IMG/VR virus record: IMGVR_UViG_3300034374_004243
Coordinates: 1 to 34,968 of that record
DNA: 34,968 bases
Origin: a virus
Reading direction: 5' to 3' (one strand)
Part shown: positions 1-8,490 of the stretch, piece by piece
How positions within the stretch are numbered: position 1 is the first letter of the stretch
How the letters are laid out: each line of letters opens with the position of its first letter
Notes under the pieces: generated by a model
What the model was told of the DNA's origin: nothing
The model's input: the letters and a program-made list of their open reading frames with translations, nothing else
Databases searched by the model: none
Position numbers and translations under genes: made by a program

Positions 1-1
1 T

Positions 2-979
2 AGAATTGCTTCATTTAGTGCAGGTCTTTTATTAGACAACAGTTTCTCCGCAGCATGGATACCTGAATATGATAATACGAAGATTTGTTTTCTTTCTAGA
101 AGTCTTGGTGTTAAAGGCGGTGCTTATTCTATGTCTAGCACAGCAACAATCTCTACAACAAATAGTACTATACAAACGGGAATATCTACAACAGCTACTT
201 GGATACCACAAACATCGTTCAATATAGATACGTTAGATGGAAATGGTCCAAGTGGTGTATTATTAGATCCACAAAAATTAAATGTGTATCAAATAAATTT
301 TCGTTGGTTGGGCGCTGGTGAAATGAGATTCGCGGTAGAGAATCCAATTAATGGTGATATGATATTTTTTCACCATATTCATTATACTAATCAAAATACA
401 GATGTACATATTGATAATCCTTCATTAAAAATTGGTTATGTGGCAGCAAGTCTCGGTGGGACTGGGACGAATGTTATAGTTCAAGGTGCATCAATGATGG
501 GTGCTGTAGAAGGATTAATATCATCTACAGCACTACCAACTTCTGCTACAAATACTAGAACTACAGGAATGACTTCTGGTACAGAGTGGACTGTTCTGGG
601 TATTAGAAATAACGTTATTCACACTAATAAAATTAACATGAGAGAGATGATATTAAAGTCACTCAGTGTTGGTGGCACAACAGCAGGTGGAGCACCACTC
701 ACAGTAACGATGTGGTATAATCCTGTAACCGTTGATAATCTGGCTTGGTTGCCAAGAGGAAATGAATCTGCTTCGTTATATAGTACAACAGAAACAAGTG
801 TAACAACAACAGGTTTAGTACCATTATTTTCTATTTTACTTTCTGATAATGCTTCAGAAATTGTAAACCTAGATGATTTGAGAATAGTAATTCCACCCAA
901 TAATGAAATTGTAATAACAGTAATATCTACTGCTAATATAAATAGAGCCGGCGCTGCATTAACTTGGTTAGAAGATTAA
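2..979 (+). CDS. Probable virion structural protein (5' truncated)
   Basis: The frame is open from base 2 through the in-frame ATG at 131 to the stop at 977-979, so the gene begins upstream of the window and the ATG is not necessarily its start. At least 325 residues remain. The protein is rich in Ser, Thr, Gly and Asn with beta-type patterning and no catalytic motif that I recognise. Its central part, around FRWLGAGEMRFAVENP and KIGYVAASLGGTG, resembles from memory proteins annotated as structural or tail-associated in marine myoviruses. Its place just before the lysis-like module supports a virion role. It could be a fibre, decoration or baseplate protein, and I cannot tell which. Confidence 0.6.
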   Translation, partial: RIASFSAGLLLDNSFSAAWIPEYDNTKICFLSRSLGVKGGAYSMSSTATISTTNSTIQTGISTTATWIPQTSFNIDTLDGNGPSGVLLDPQKLNVYQINFRWLGAGEMRFAVENPINGDMIFFHHIHYTNQNTDVHIDNPSLKIGYVAASLGGTGTNVIVQGASMMGAVEGLISSTALPTSATNTRTTGMTSGTEWTVLGIRNNVIHTNKINMREMILKSLSVGGTTAGGAPLTVTMWYNPVTVDNLAWLPRGNESASLYSTTETSVTTTGLVPLFSILLSDNASEIVNLDDLRIVIPPNNEIVITVISTANINRAGAALTWLED

Positions 980-989
980 GGAGAAAAAT

Positions 990-1142
990 ATGTTAGAATG
1001 GTTAGGTTCAATTTTAGATCACATTAACTGGTTCTGGTTAATTGTAGGTCTATTAGTTGGTTGGAACGTATTACCACAACCAGCTTGGGTTTCTAGTTCA
1101 ATCGCATGGGTTAAGAACAAAGTTAAAGGCGCTGGTGCGTAA
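990..1142 (+). CDS. Small single-helix membrane protein, candidate holin
   Basis: This 50-residue protein starts at an ATG preceded by AAGGAGA, and its TAA shares one base with the next start (TAATG). It has one hydrophobic Trp-rich helix (about residues 12-30, WFWLIVGLLVGW), then a Pro break and a short amphipathic tail ending in Lys residues. Holins are often small membrane proteins encoded directly before spanins, and this gene is coupled to an i-spanin/o-spanin pair. Holin is therefore a reasonable reading, but it rests on position and topology only. Many small phage membrane proteins look the same. Confidence 0.55.
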   Translation: MLEWLGSILDHINWFWLIVGLLVGWNVLPQPAWVSSSIAWVKNKVKGAGA

Positions 1143-1627
1143 TGTCTCGTATCTTAGTTCCTTTAATTCTTCTGTTAATCATCGGTGGATTAGGCGCCGG
1201 TGGTTACTTCTATACGCAAATGCTTGAAGCTAAACTTGAAGCACAAGAGCAAAAAACTCAGCGCGCATTAGAAGTAGCAGAAGAACAAAAGGTAACAATG
1301 GAGAGAATGCAAGCAGACATTCAAAAGATGGCTGAAATTCAACAAGAGTTGAATACCAAGATAATTGCCGCTGAACAGAATGTAGTTAATCTAAATAATA
1401 AGTTTGATACAGACTCTAGCGGCAAAGCGCGTGACATTGGTAGAAAAGCAATAGAAGATCCAGTCAAATGGAGCATAAAGATAAATAGAGCTACAAAGGA
1501 TGCTTTGAGATGTAATGAGTTGGCTTCTGGTGCTGAGGCACTACCAGATGAGAAAAATAGTCAATGTCCAGAACTTGTGCCTGGTGGTGGATACGAAACC
1601 CAACCTAAAGAAGAAAAAAAACAATGA
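1142..1627 (+). CDS. Rz-like inner-membrane spanin (i-spanin)
   Basis: A 161-residue type II membrane protein. An N-terminal helix (about residues 4-23, ILVPLILLLIIGGLGAGGYF) is followed by a long Glu/Gln/Lys-rich coiled coil (about 28-90) and a C-terminal part containing RCNELASGA, a Cys-containing motif typical of Rz-type proteins. I-spanins sit in the cytoplasmic membrane, cross the periplasm and, with an outer-membrane lipoprotein partner, fuse the two membranes at the end of lysis. The start overlaps the previous stop by one base, and the stop overlaps the start of the lipoprotein gene by four. That arrangement is the main support for the call. Confidence 0.75.
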   Translation: MSRILVPLILLLIIGGLGAGGYFYTQMLEAKLEAQEQKTQRALEVAEEQKVTMERMQADIQKMAEIQQELNTKIIAAEQNVVNLNNKFDTDSSGKARDIGRKAIEDPVKWSIKINRATKDALRCNELASGAEALPDEKNSQCPELVPGGGYETQPKEEKKQ

Positions 1628-1989
1628 AAAAGATACTTTCATTAGTAACCGTTTCTTTTCTTGTTGTCGGATGTCAGACTTCCAGTTTGAATAAGTTTTT
1701 AGTGAAACCAAAGGTAGTTGAAAAACCAAATTTGGTAGTACAGACACCAAGACCTGTACAGAGTAAGAATGTAGAGTTTGTTATTATTACAAAAGAGAAT
1801 GTGGATGAAGTTTTTAGTAACTTAGAAAAAAGTGGACAGGATATGGTTTTCTTTGCACTTACTGACGATGGATATAAAGCCTTGTCACTAAGTGTCGCAG
1901 ATATGAGAAGATATATAGTACAACAAAATGCAGTAATTAAAGCATATAAAGACTATTATCAACCCAAGAAAGAAGAAGCAAAGAAGTGA
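1624..1989 (+). CDS. Rz1-like lipoprotein spanin (o-spanin)
   Basis: A 121-residue lipoprotein: Lys-Lys start, hydrophobic stretch and lipobox LVVGC with the lipidated Cys at residue 17. The region after the Cys is Pro- and Val-rich (about 28-45), as in o-spanins, and is followed by a helical C-terminal half with a Lys/Glu-rich end. The ATG overlaps the stop of the i-spanin gene in an ATGA. The mature protein would be anchored in the inner leaflet of the outer membrane and pair with the upstream protein. It is longer than classical Rz1 and is not embedded inside the i-spanin gene, an arrangement known in other phages. Confidence 0.72.
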   Translation: MKKILSLVTVSFLVVGCQTSSLNKFLVKPKVVEKPNLVVQTPRPVQSKNVEFVIITKENVDEVFSNLEKSGQDMVFFALTDDGYKALSLSVADMRRYIVQQNAVIKAYKDYYQPKKEEAKK

Positions 1990-2162
1990 TTGGTGAGATT
2001 AGATATTGTGAAGACTGCGGTCATAGGTGTCACTGTTATGATTCTGTATGCATTGAAAATGTCGGTATAGGCATGAAAGATAAATCAGAAAAATGCGGTT
2101 GCGGAGTATGCAACTGTTTAGGAGGACACCATGGAAGAGAATCAGGAGAAACCAAAGACTAA
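1986..2162 (+). CDS. Small cysteine-rich protein, GTG start
   Basis: A 58-residue frame starting at a GTG that overlaps the previous stop (GTGA). It encodes nine cysteines in two clusters, CEDCGHRCHCYDSVC near the N-terminus and CGCGVCNC in the second half, with His residues nearby. This is a plausible metal-binding or disulfide-rich fold. Tight coupling with the lysis genes and the non-random cysteine spacing make it a likely real gene. No function can be assigned. The last 32 bases overlap the next gene in another frame. Confidence 0.55.
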   Translation: MIGEIRYCEDCGHRCHCYDSVCIENVGIGMKDKSEKCGCGVCNCLGGHHGRESGETKD

Positions 2163-2253
2163 AATTGATTGGTTATGGTCTGCTCCTGAGTATTTCAGTC
2201 GTTGGCGTTTATTTCCCAGAGCATTTATTAGCATGAATCTCGGTATTAAATAA
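2131..2253 (+). CDS. Short conserved-looking protein, 40 aa
   Basis: The ATG follows a strong ribosome site (TAGGAGGACACC) and the TAA overlaps the next ATG by one base. The 40-residue product has a charged N-terminus and an aromatic-rich, amphipathic remainder (IDWLWSAPEYFSRWRLFPR). There is no clear transmembrane helix, although the segment could lie on a membrane surface. From memory, similar short proteins occur next to coiled-coil membrane proteins in marine myoviruses. The function is unknown. Confidence 0.6.
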   Translation: MEENQEKPKTKIDWLWSAPEYFSRWRLFPRAFISMNLGIK

Positions 2254-2660
2254 TGTCAAACCTAGAAACAGAAGTAAAAATTCTTCAAAAAGATTTAGTA
2301 ACATTTCAAAATATCTTAGATAGATTTGATATTACTATCAATAAACTTACTGAGGTTAGTAATAATTTAAATAAAGTTATTGCTGTACAAGACTCTCGTA
2401 TCGATACACAAGAAAAAGCAATAGAAATAGTACACAAAAGAATAACCGATATGAAAGACGAAATACACGAAGAACTTTCAGATCATTATCAAGTTATTCT
2501 GGAAAAGATTAAAGAGTTACAAGTAGAACAAAAGATACATGCTGATGAAATGTCTAAAAGAGTTGACGCACTAGAGAAATGGAGATATATTGTTATGGGT
2601 GGTGCTGTTGCTCTTGGTTTCTTACTCAGCAAAGTAAATATCATCGATTCATTATTCTAG
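2253..2660 (+). CDS. Coiled-coil protein with C-terminal membrane anchor
   Basis: A 135-residue protein with heptad-like hydrophobic spacing from about residue 3 to 108, then a hydrophobic helix (about 112-128, YIVMGGAVALGFLLSKV) and a short tail. This is the topology of a tail-anchored coiled coil facing the cytoplasm. It overlaps the preceding stop by one base and is the last gene before a new promoter, so it probably ends the lysis-associated transcription unit. A role in lysis timing or membrane attachment is conceivable, but nothing in the sequence proves it. Confidence 0.65.
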   Translation: MSNLETEVKILQKDLVTFQNILDRFDITINKLTEVSNNLNKVIAVQDSRIDTQEKAIEIVHKRITDMKDEIHEELSDHYQVILEKIKELQVEQKIHADEMSKRVDALEKWRYIVMGGAVALGFLLSKVNIIDSLF

Positions 2661-2714
2661 GCTAACAATATAATTCTACAGTCTGTCAACCGTTTTGTCA
2701 ACTAAAAAATGCAG

Positions 2715-2743
2715 TTGACAGTAATAATTTTATCATGTATACT
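2715..2743 (+). promoter_or_regulatory. Sigma70-type promoter before the primase gene
   Basis: TTGACA at 2715-2720, a 17-base spacer and TATACT at 2738-2743 give a near-consensus host-type promoter. It lies in the only gap of about 100 bases in this part of the window. Transcription would start near 2750, just before the GGAGG of the primase gene, leaving a very short leader. Confidence 0.7.
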
Positions 2744-2764
2744 TCTATCATATTGGAGGTGTGA

Positions 2765-3757
2765 ATGCTTTGGATTGATACAAAATACGCTAATCTTCTC
2801 TCGCCAAGACTAGACAAGTATAAAGTCAAACAGACGAATCCGTTTGTGGCTAACTTTAGATGTCCTGTTTGTGGTGACTCTTCTACTAATCCAAATAAGG
2901 CGAGAGGTTACTTTCTTCAACACAAAAATACAGTAATGATGAAGTGTCATAACTGTGGTATCACTATGTCTTTCGATAAGTTTATGGAAAGAATAGATAA
3001 CCCTCTTTATATGCAATATAGATTAGAAAAATTTGGAAAAAAATTTGTAAAAGAATCTTTTGATTTTAAACCTAAATTTGAAACAAAAAGTGTGAAAGAC
3101 CTTCCAAACTTTATCAAAAATATCACAGAATTGAAAGAAAATCACCCAGCAGTCGAATATTGTAAAAGTAGAAAACTGCCAAATTATAAATTAAAATACA
3201 TCTACTATATTGATGATGTATCGAGAGTGACCGAAGTAGTAGAACAATACAAAGATCGTATCAAGTCAAACGAGGGGAGAATAGTACTACCATTTTACAC
3301 AAAAGATGGTGAGGTGGTAGGTTTTACAATGAGAGCAATTGATAACAATCGATTGCGATATCTTACTATTCGTTTGAAAGAAGACCATCCTATGATATTT
3401 GGGCTCGAAAGAGTCAATATGAAGAAACAGGTTTTTTGTGTCGAAGGACCTATTGACAGTCTGTTTCTTTCGAATAGCGTTGCTGTTTCTGGCGCTGATA
3501 TGAAGAAAGCTATTGACATACTGCCTGAAAATACTGTATATATATTTGATAATCAACCGCGAAACAAGCAATTGATAAAACAGATAAAGGGTATGATTAC
3601 TAGAGGATATACAGTTTGTATCTGGCCAAATACTCTTCATGGTAAAGATATAAATGATATGGTAAAGATTGGTTATGATGTGGAGAAGATTATACATAAT
3701 AACTCATACAAAGGACTTGAAGCAGTATTGAAATTAACAATATGGAGGAAAGTGTAA
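2765..3757 (+). CDS. DNA primase, T4 gp61 type
   Basis: A 330-residue primase that makes RNA primers for lagging-strand synthesis with a hexameric replicative helicase (T4 gp41 type). An N-terminal zinc finger is visible as CPVC (Cys33, Cys36) and CHNC (Cys61, Cys64). The toprim domain has the acidic motif EGPID at 227-231 and a second acidic motif around FDNQPRN (261-267). The length matches T4 gp61 (about 340). The start is the ATG five bases after GGAGGTGTG. It is the first gene of an early-looking unit that continues into nucleotide metabolism. Confidence 0.9.
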   Translation: MLWIDTKYANLLSPRLDKYKVKQTNPFVANFRCPVCGDSSTNPNKARGYFLQHKNTVMMKCHNCGITMSFDKFMERIDNPLYMQYRLEKFGKKFVKESFDFKPKFETKSVKDLPNFIKNITELKENHPAVEYCKSRKLPNYKLKYIYYIDDVSRVTEVVEQYKDRIKSNEGRIVLPFYTKDGEVVGFTMRAIDNNRLRYLTIRLKEDHPMIFGLERVNMKKQVFCVEGPIDSLFLSNSVAVSGADMKKAIDILPENTVYIFDNQPRNKQLIKQIKGMITRGYTVCIWPNTLHGKDINDMVKIGYDVEKIIHNNSYKGLEAVLKLTIWRKV

Positions 3758-3849
3758 TGCCGTGGCCATCAAAGAATAGACCAAGAAAAGGTCGTAGAAA
3801 GATTGGATCTAATAAAAGAAAGAATATGAGAAAAAATCGTAAGAAGTGA
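3757..3849 (+). CDS. Tiny highly basic peptide, 30 aa
   Basis: The ATG shares one base with the primase stop (TAATG) and follows TGGAGGA. The 30-residue product has about 15 Lys/Arg residues and no acidic ones (it begins MPWPSKNRPRKGRRK). Its placement between primase and thyX with ordinary coupling makes it likely to be translated. Such peptides could bind RNA or DNA or act on host proteins, but no family is recognisable. Confidence 0.6.
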   Translation: MPWPSKNRPRKGRRKIGSNKRKNMRKNRKK

Positions 3850-3856
3850 GGTATGA

Positions 3857-4516
3857 ATGAAATATTTTGATTATAGTACACGATTGGTTTCTATGACCGA
3901 ACCGTTGATTGATGACGTAAATACATCCGAGGAACTTGTAGCATTCTGTGCAAGAGTTTCAAATCCAACAAATCAAACAAACAACGAGACCGCAGGAAAA
4001 CTTCTATCTTATTGTAAAAAGAATTCTCATTGGTCTATCTTTGAGATGGTAGACGCAACAATTGAGATTAAGTGTACAAGAGATATTGGTAGACAGATTC
4101 TGCGGCATCGGTCTTTCAGTTTTCAAGAATTTAGTCAGCGATATGCTGAAGCACAGGATTTTACATGGAGGGAACCAAGACTACAAGATACAAAGAATAG
4201 ACAGAATAGTCTAGAAGGAGTAGACAAAGACACTAGAGATGCATGGCAATTGATACAGACAAATGCCTTAGTTCAGGCCAAGAAAGATTATCAATGGGCA
4301 TTGAATATGGGTATTGCTAAAGAAGTAGCAAGGTCTATTTTACCAGAAGGGCTCACGATGTCTACAATGTATATGAAGGGTTCTCTTCGTTCTTGGATTC
4401 ATTATTGTGATCTTCGTATGGGTAATGGTACACAAAAAGAACACAGATTAATCGCAGAAAGTTGTTGGCAACTACTATCCGAGAAGTTTCCAACCGTATT
4501 TTTAGAGGGAAATTAA
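3857..4516 (+). CDS. thyX: Flavin-dependent thymidylate synthase ThyX
   Basis: A 219-residue enzyme converting dUMP to dTMP with FAD and methylenetetrahydrofolate. The signature RHRx7S is present as RHR at residues 83-85 with Ser93 (RHRSFSFQEFSQR). The C-terminal region with RSWIHYCDLRMGNGTQKE matches the family's substrate-binding part. The length is normal for ThyX. The gene directly abuts the ribonucleotide reductase gene, so both supply deoxynucleotides for phage replication from one transcript. Confidence 0.95.
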   Translation: MKYFDYSTRLVSMTEPLIDDVNTSEELVAFCARVSNPTNQTNNETAGKLLSYCKKNSHWSIFEMVDATIEIKCTRDIGRQILRHRSFSFQEFSQRYAEAQDFTWREPRLQDTKNRQNSLEGVDKDTRDAWQLIQTNALVQAKKDYQWALNMGIAKEVARSILPEGLTMSTMYMKGSLRSWIHYCDLRMGNGTQKEHRLIAESCWQLLSEKFPTVFLEGN

Positions 4517-6445
4517 ATGCAAAATCATCTTCCAACCGAATATCAACAGTTTATTCATCTATCACGTTATTCACGTTTTATGTGGGATCAGGGTAGACGT
4601 GAGAGTTGGACCGAGACAGTAGGTCGTTATTTTGATTTCTTTGAAGAAGATCTACAAGACAAACATAATTTTAAGTTAAGTAAGAAGGATAGAGACGAAC
4701 TAGAAGATGCTGTATTAGATCAAAAGGTAATGCCCTCTATGCGATGCCTTATGACTGCTGGACCAGCATTGAAGAAAGAGAATGTTGCCGGTTATAACTG
4801 TTCATATCTTGCGATTGACCGTGTTCAAGCGTTTGATGAATTATTGTATATTCTTATGAATGGTACTGGTGTAGGATTCTCAGTAGAACGCCAGTTTGTT
4901 ACTAAACTCCCCATTGTTGCCGAAGATTTCTTTGATTCGGATGTAGTAATCACAGTAGCAGATTCTAAGATTGGTTGGGCAAAGGCACTCAAGGAACTTA
5001 TTGCTCTTCTCTATCAGGGTCAAGTACCTTCTTGGGATACCTCTAAGGTACGTCCGGCTGGAGCACCATTAAAGACTTTTGGTGGGCGCGCATCTGGTCC
5101 AGAACCACTTGAAGATCTTTTCAAGTTTGTAACCTCAATTTTCCGTGGAGCTGCTGGTCGTCGTTTATCTTCGCTTGAATGTCATGATATCGTATGTAAG
5201 ATTGCTGAGATTGTAGTTGTAGGCGGTGTTCGTCGTAGTGCTCTTATCTCACTATCTAATCTATCTGATGATCGTATGAGACACGCAAAAGCCGGTCAGT
5301 GGTGGGAACAAAATCCACAAAGAGCACTTTCAAATAACTCAGCATGTTATACAGAGAAGCCTGATATCGGTATCTTTATGGAAGAATGGTTATCCCTATA
5401 TAATTCTAAGTCTGGTGAACGTGGACTATTCAATCGTGAATCTGCAAAGAAGCAGGTAGCAAAGACAGGTCGTAGAGATGTAGATCATGAGTTTGGTACT
5501 AATCCATGTTCAGAGATTATTCTGAGAGACCGTGAGTTTTGTAATCTTTCAGAAGTTGTGATTCGTTCTACAGATAGTCTAGAAACACTAAAGGAAAAGG
5601 TACGTCTTGCTACTATTCTTGGAACGTTTCAGTCAACATTGACAAACTTTAGATATCTATCAAAGAAGTGGAAAGAGAATTGTGAAGAAGAACGTCTTTT
5701 GGGTGTTTCATTAACAGGGATTATGGACAATGATCTTACAAATGGAAAGAGTGAGAAGAAAGGTAACATTAAGACTCATCAAGTTCTACAGGAACTTAAA
5801 ACCGTCGCAATCGAAACAAACAAAGAGTGGTCTAAGAAAATTGGTATCCCACAGTCAGTTTCGGTTACTTGTGTTAAGCCTAGCGGTACTGTTAGTCAAC
5901 TTGTTGATGCTGCCAGTGGCATTCATGCACGACATAATCCTTACTATATACGGACGGTTCGTGGAGATAAAAAAGACCCTCTGGCGATCATGATGAGAGA
6001 TGTTGGTTTTCCTGTTGAAGATGATGTAATGAAACCAGAACATACTTATGTGTTTTCATTTCCAATGAAGTCACCGGATAGTTCTGTGTTTCGAACTGAT
6101 ATGTCTGCAATTGAACAGTTGGAACTATGGAAGACTTATCAAGACGCTTGGTGTGAACATAAACCTTCTGTAACTATTTCTGTCAAAGAACATGAGTGGT
6201 TAGAGGTTGGTGCGTGGTGTTATGAAAATTTTGATTATATGTCCGGTGTATCATTCTTACCATTTTCTGATCACACATATCGTCAAGCACCATATCAAGA
6301 TTGTACTGAAAACGAATATCAACAACTACTAGAGAAGATGCCAAAGAATGTGGATTGGACTCTTCTACAGAATTATGAGACAACTGATCTAACACTTGGA
6401 GCGCAGGAAATGGCTTGCGCCGCTGGAGGATGTGAAATTATTTAA
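4517..6445 (+). CDS. nrdJ: Class II (B12-dependent) ribonucleoside-triphosphate reductase
   Basis: A 642-residue monomeric adenosylcobalamin-dependent reductase. The first redox cysteine lies in GYNCSYLAID (Cys95). The thiyl-radical Cys and catalytic Glu are in NPCSEI (Cys331, Glu333), and the second redox cysteine is in FCNLSE (Cys342). The spacing of 11 between Cys331 and Cys342 equals that of the Lactobacillus leichmannii enzyme (408/419). The C-terminal shuttle pair CAAGGC (634/639) has the same spacing of 5. The enzyme reduces ribonucleotides without oxygen or a second subunit but depends on host cobalamin. The glutaredoxin at 16992 could be a reductant, which is inference. It is somewhat shorter than the roughly 740-residue reference. 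Confidence 0.95.
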   Translation: MQNHLPTEYQQFIHLSRYSRFMWDQGRRESWTETVGRYFDFFEEDLQDKHNFKLSKKDRDELEDAVLDQKVMPSMRCLMTAGPALKKENVAGYNCSYLAIDRVQAFDELLYILMNGTGVGFSVERQFVTKLPIVAEDFFDSDVVITVADSKIGWAKALKELIALLYQGQVPSWDTSKVRPAGAPLKTFGGRASGPEPLEDLFKFVTSIFRGAAGRRLSSLECHDIVCKIAEIVVVGGVRRSALISLSNLSDDRMRHAKAGQWWEQNPQRALSNNSACYTEKPDIGIFMEEWLSLYNSKSGERGLFNRESAKKQVAKTGRRDVDHEFGTNPCSEIILRDREFCNLSEVVIRSTDSLETLKEKVRLATILGTFQSTLTNFRYLSKKWKENCEEERLLGVSLTGIMDNDLTNGKSEKKGNIKTHQVLQELKTVAIETNKEWSKKIGIPQSVSVTCVKPSGTVSQLVDAASGIHARHNPYYIRTVRGDKKDPLAIMMRDVGFPVEDDVMKPEHTYVFSFPMKSPDSSVFRTDMSAIEQLELWKTYQDAWCEHKPSVTISVKEHEWLEVGAWCYENFDYMSGVSFLPFSDHTYRQAPYQDCTENEYQQLLEKMPKNVDWTLLQNYETTDLTLGAQEMACAAGGCEII

Positions 6446-6472
6446 AAGATTAAAGGTAACTCGGAGTATCAA

Positions 6473-6637
6473 ATGGAAACGATAACATGTGAGGAGTGCG
6501 GAGCAGAATTTGATATACAACATAATGAAATGAATAAGGTCGTATACTGCCCATTCTGCGGAGAAGTCATACAACAAAATGAAGATTTTGATGAATGGGC
6601 AGAAGACCAAGAATTTTGGGATGAAGAAGACGAATAA
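6473..6637 (+). CDS. Small zinc-ribbon protein with acidic tail
   Basis: A 54-residue protein with two Cys pairs, CEEC (residues 6-9) and CPFC (26-29), forming a typical zinc ribbon, followed by a very acidic tail (DFDEWAEDQEFWDEEDE). The TAA overlaps the next ATG by one base. Zinc ribbons of this size in phages often contact nucleic acid or host transcription proteins. The acidic tail might mimic DNA, but that is speculative. Confidence 0.65.
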   Translation: METITCEECGAEFDIQHNEMNKVVYCPFCGEVIQQNEDFDEWAEDQEFWDEEDE

Positions 6638-7044
6638 TGTATGATAATCCTTGGATGTACCAAGGAGAAGTATTTGATGAGAATTTAGTTGACAGGTATC
6701 ATGGTTTCGTTTATTGTATTACTTGCCCCGATGGTAGAAAATATATTGGTAGAAAGACATTTTGGTTCATGAGAAAAACTCGTGGGGCGAAGCGGCGTAG
6801 TCGTATCGAAAGTGATTGGCGTGATTATTATGGTTCCAGTGATGTTGTGAAAGATCTTATAAATCAATCTGAGACAAGTAATTTTCAAAGAGAGATACTA
6901 TCATTACATAAGACTAAAGGTGAAATGAACTATACTGAAGTTAAAGAGCAGTTTCAGAGAAATGTTTTAGAATCGTCGGAATATCTCAATGATAACATCA
7001 ATGGCCGGTATTTTAAGTCGAGAGTGGAGAAATGGTTAGAATAA
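6637..7044 (+). CDS. GIY-YIG-like endonuclease domain protein
   Basis: A 135-residue protein with the two short motifs of the GIY-YIG nuclease fold: GFVYCI at 23-28 and KYIGRK at 35-40. These are followed by an Arg-rich helix and a WRDYYGSS segment typical of phage relatives. Such proteins include Seg-like homing endonucleases, but single-domain versions without a clear DNA-binding module are also found as fixed genes in marine phages. Whether it is a mobile homing gene or a repair/recombination nuclease cannot be decided here. It overlaps the zinc-ribbon gene by one base and so looks resident rather than inserted. Confidence 0.7.
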   Translation: MYDNPWMYQGEVFDENLVDRYHGFVYCITCPDGRKYIGRKTFWFMRKTRGAKRRSRIESDWRDYYGSSDVVKDLINQSETSNFQREILSLHKTKGEMNYTEVKEQFQRNVLESSEYLNDNINGRYFKSRVEKWLE

Positions 7045-7066
7045 TGTTGATGAAATGGAGCTGAAT

Positions 7067-7615
7067 ATGCAAAATGAATTGCCAGATCATTTGGGTGGTC
7101 AAAATGGTAGGAGTTGGACGGATGATGGATCGCTTAATATTATGTGGAATCTTGGTTGCCGAAAGATGCTTGATGTCGGCTGCGGATTTGGAGGTCAAGT
7201 TAAATTAGCAGAATCTCTTGGATGGGAATCTTATGGCGTTGATGGTGATTGGACAGTCCTTCCTAAAGAATCCAATTTTCATTTAAATGATTATACAAAA
7301 GGAAGTCCTACTTTAACTTATGAAGTTGATTTAATTTGGTGTGTAGAATTTTTAGAGCATGTAGAAGAAAAGTATATGGACAACTATATGTCTACATTTC
7401 AAGATAGTAAAGCAAAATATCTTATCGTCACCCATGCTGTACCAGGACAAGCCGGTCATCACCATGTTAACTGTCAAGAGGAAGATTACTGGCTAGATGC
7501 TTTCAAAAGATATGGATTTGAATATGATGAAACACTTACTAAACAAATTCGAGAAGAATCTACTATGAAAAAACCTTTTGTTGCCAGAACAGGATTAGTA
7601 TTTAAGAGGAGTTAA
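7067..7615 (+). CDS. SAM-dependent methyltransferase (class I)
   Basis: This start has GGAG six bases upstream; an ATG at 7055 lacks a ribosome site. The 182-residue product has motif I LDVGCGFGG (about residues 35-43), an acidic residue at the end of strand 2 (GVDGD) and the later EFLEHVEE segment, as in class I methyltransferases of the Methyltransf_23 type. The substrate is unknown. Standing at the head of a glycan-biosynthesis block, it may methylate a sugar or lipid carrier, which is inference from context only. Confidence 0.8.
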   Translation: MQNELPDHLGGQNGRSWTDDGSLNIMWNLGCRKMLDVGCGFGGQVKLAESLGWESYGVDGDWTVLPKESNFHLNDYTKGSPTLTYEVDLIWCVEFLEHVEEKYMDNYMSTFQDSKAKYLIVTHAVPGQAGHHHVNCQEEDYWLDAFKRYGFEYDETLTKQIREESTMKKPFVARTGLVFKRS

Positions 7616-7617
7616 TA

Positions 7618-8490
7618 ATGTTGTATAATGATGTATATAAAAGTTCTCATAAAACTCTTGATAGGTATCCTCTAAATGATGTAGATTTAACTGAGAAAGG
7701 TATTCATCTATATAGAAAACTTCAGGCAGAAATTAAACACTTTCAAAGATTAAAACAAGTTGACAAAGAGAACTTAGACTATTATAATGTAGGATTAATA
7801 GTTCATAAAGGATTTGTTGGTTCTAGTGTTGACGTTGAAAGGGCTTTAAAAGAATTCGAAAATTTCGAGGTAGCGGTATCTAAAAATTCTAACAATATTC
7901 TTTCAATGAATAGAGATAAGTCTAGATTATTATATAATATATCATTACTAATCTATCCCCACATTTATAAACTTATTGGAGGAGATGAGCGAGAAGTAGA
8001 AACCAAGTTCAGAAATAACACATTTGCTCAAATCGTAAGAAATAGACCAGGAGATGACGATCATCAAAAATTAATGCATCTAGATACATACTTTCCTGCA
8101 ATCAAGTTTTGGTGGTTTCCAAAGAAAGTCGATGATGGTCCATTAATGTTTGCTAAGGGTAGTACAAAATCAAACGAAAAAATGCAGATGTGGTATTATC
8201 AACAAAGTGTAAAAGCGTGTAAAAAAGAATACGAAGAGTGGAGAGCAAAAGATCATTATGAAGGATCGTTTAGAGTAAGTGAAGAAGAATTACAAGAGAT
8301 GGGTTATGAAATGGAACCCATCTACGTAAACGAAGATACATTAGTTATTGCTAATGTTGGTGGTTTTCATTCTAGAGGTAATACAAAAGAATTGAATAGA
8401 AGAGTTGCTATTCATGGCAGTGTAAGATTAGATAATCCATTGGGAGATACAATATATGTTAAAGATATACTCAAAAGTTTATCCAGATAA
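7618..8490 (+). CDS. Fe(II)/2-oxoglutarate dioxygenase-like protein
   Basis: A 290-residue protein that begins two bases after the methyltransferase stop. The likely iron ligands are HLD at residues 154-156 and the His of GGFHSRG near residue 254, followed by an Arg-rich NRRVAIHGSVR that could bind 2-oxoglutarate. GPLMFAKGS before the distal His resembles the phytanoyl-CoA dioxygenase (PhyH) pattern. The N-terminal 130 residues are not recognised. In phage and bacterial glycan clusters such enzymes are thought to hydroxylate sugars or lipids; the substrate here is unknown. Confidence 0.6.
   Translation: MLYNDVYKSSHKTLDRYPLNDVDLTEKGIHLYRKLQAEIKHFQRLKQVDKENLDYYNVGLIVHKGFVGSSVDVERALKEFENFEVAVSKNSNNILSMNRDKSRLLYNISLLIYPHIYKLIGGDEREVETKFRNNTFAQIVRNRPGDDDHQKLMHLDTYFPAIKFWWFPKKVDDGPLMFAKGSTKSNEKMQMWYYQQSVKACKKEYEEWRAKDHYEGSFRVSEEELQEMGYEMEPIYVNEDTLVIANVGGFHSRGNTKELNRRVAIHGSVRLDNPLGDTIYVKDILKSLSR

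Noticed and set aside
6637-7044. GIY-YIG protein as a freshly inserted homing endonuclease
   Set aside because: The gene is coupled to its upstream neighbour by a one-base overlap and splits no gene, so there is no sign of recent insertion.
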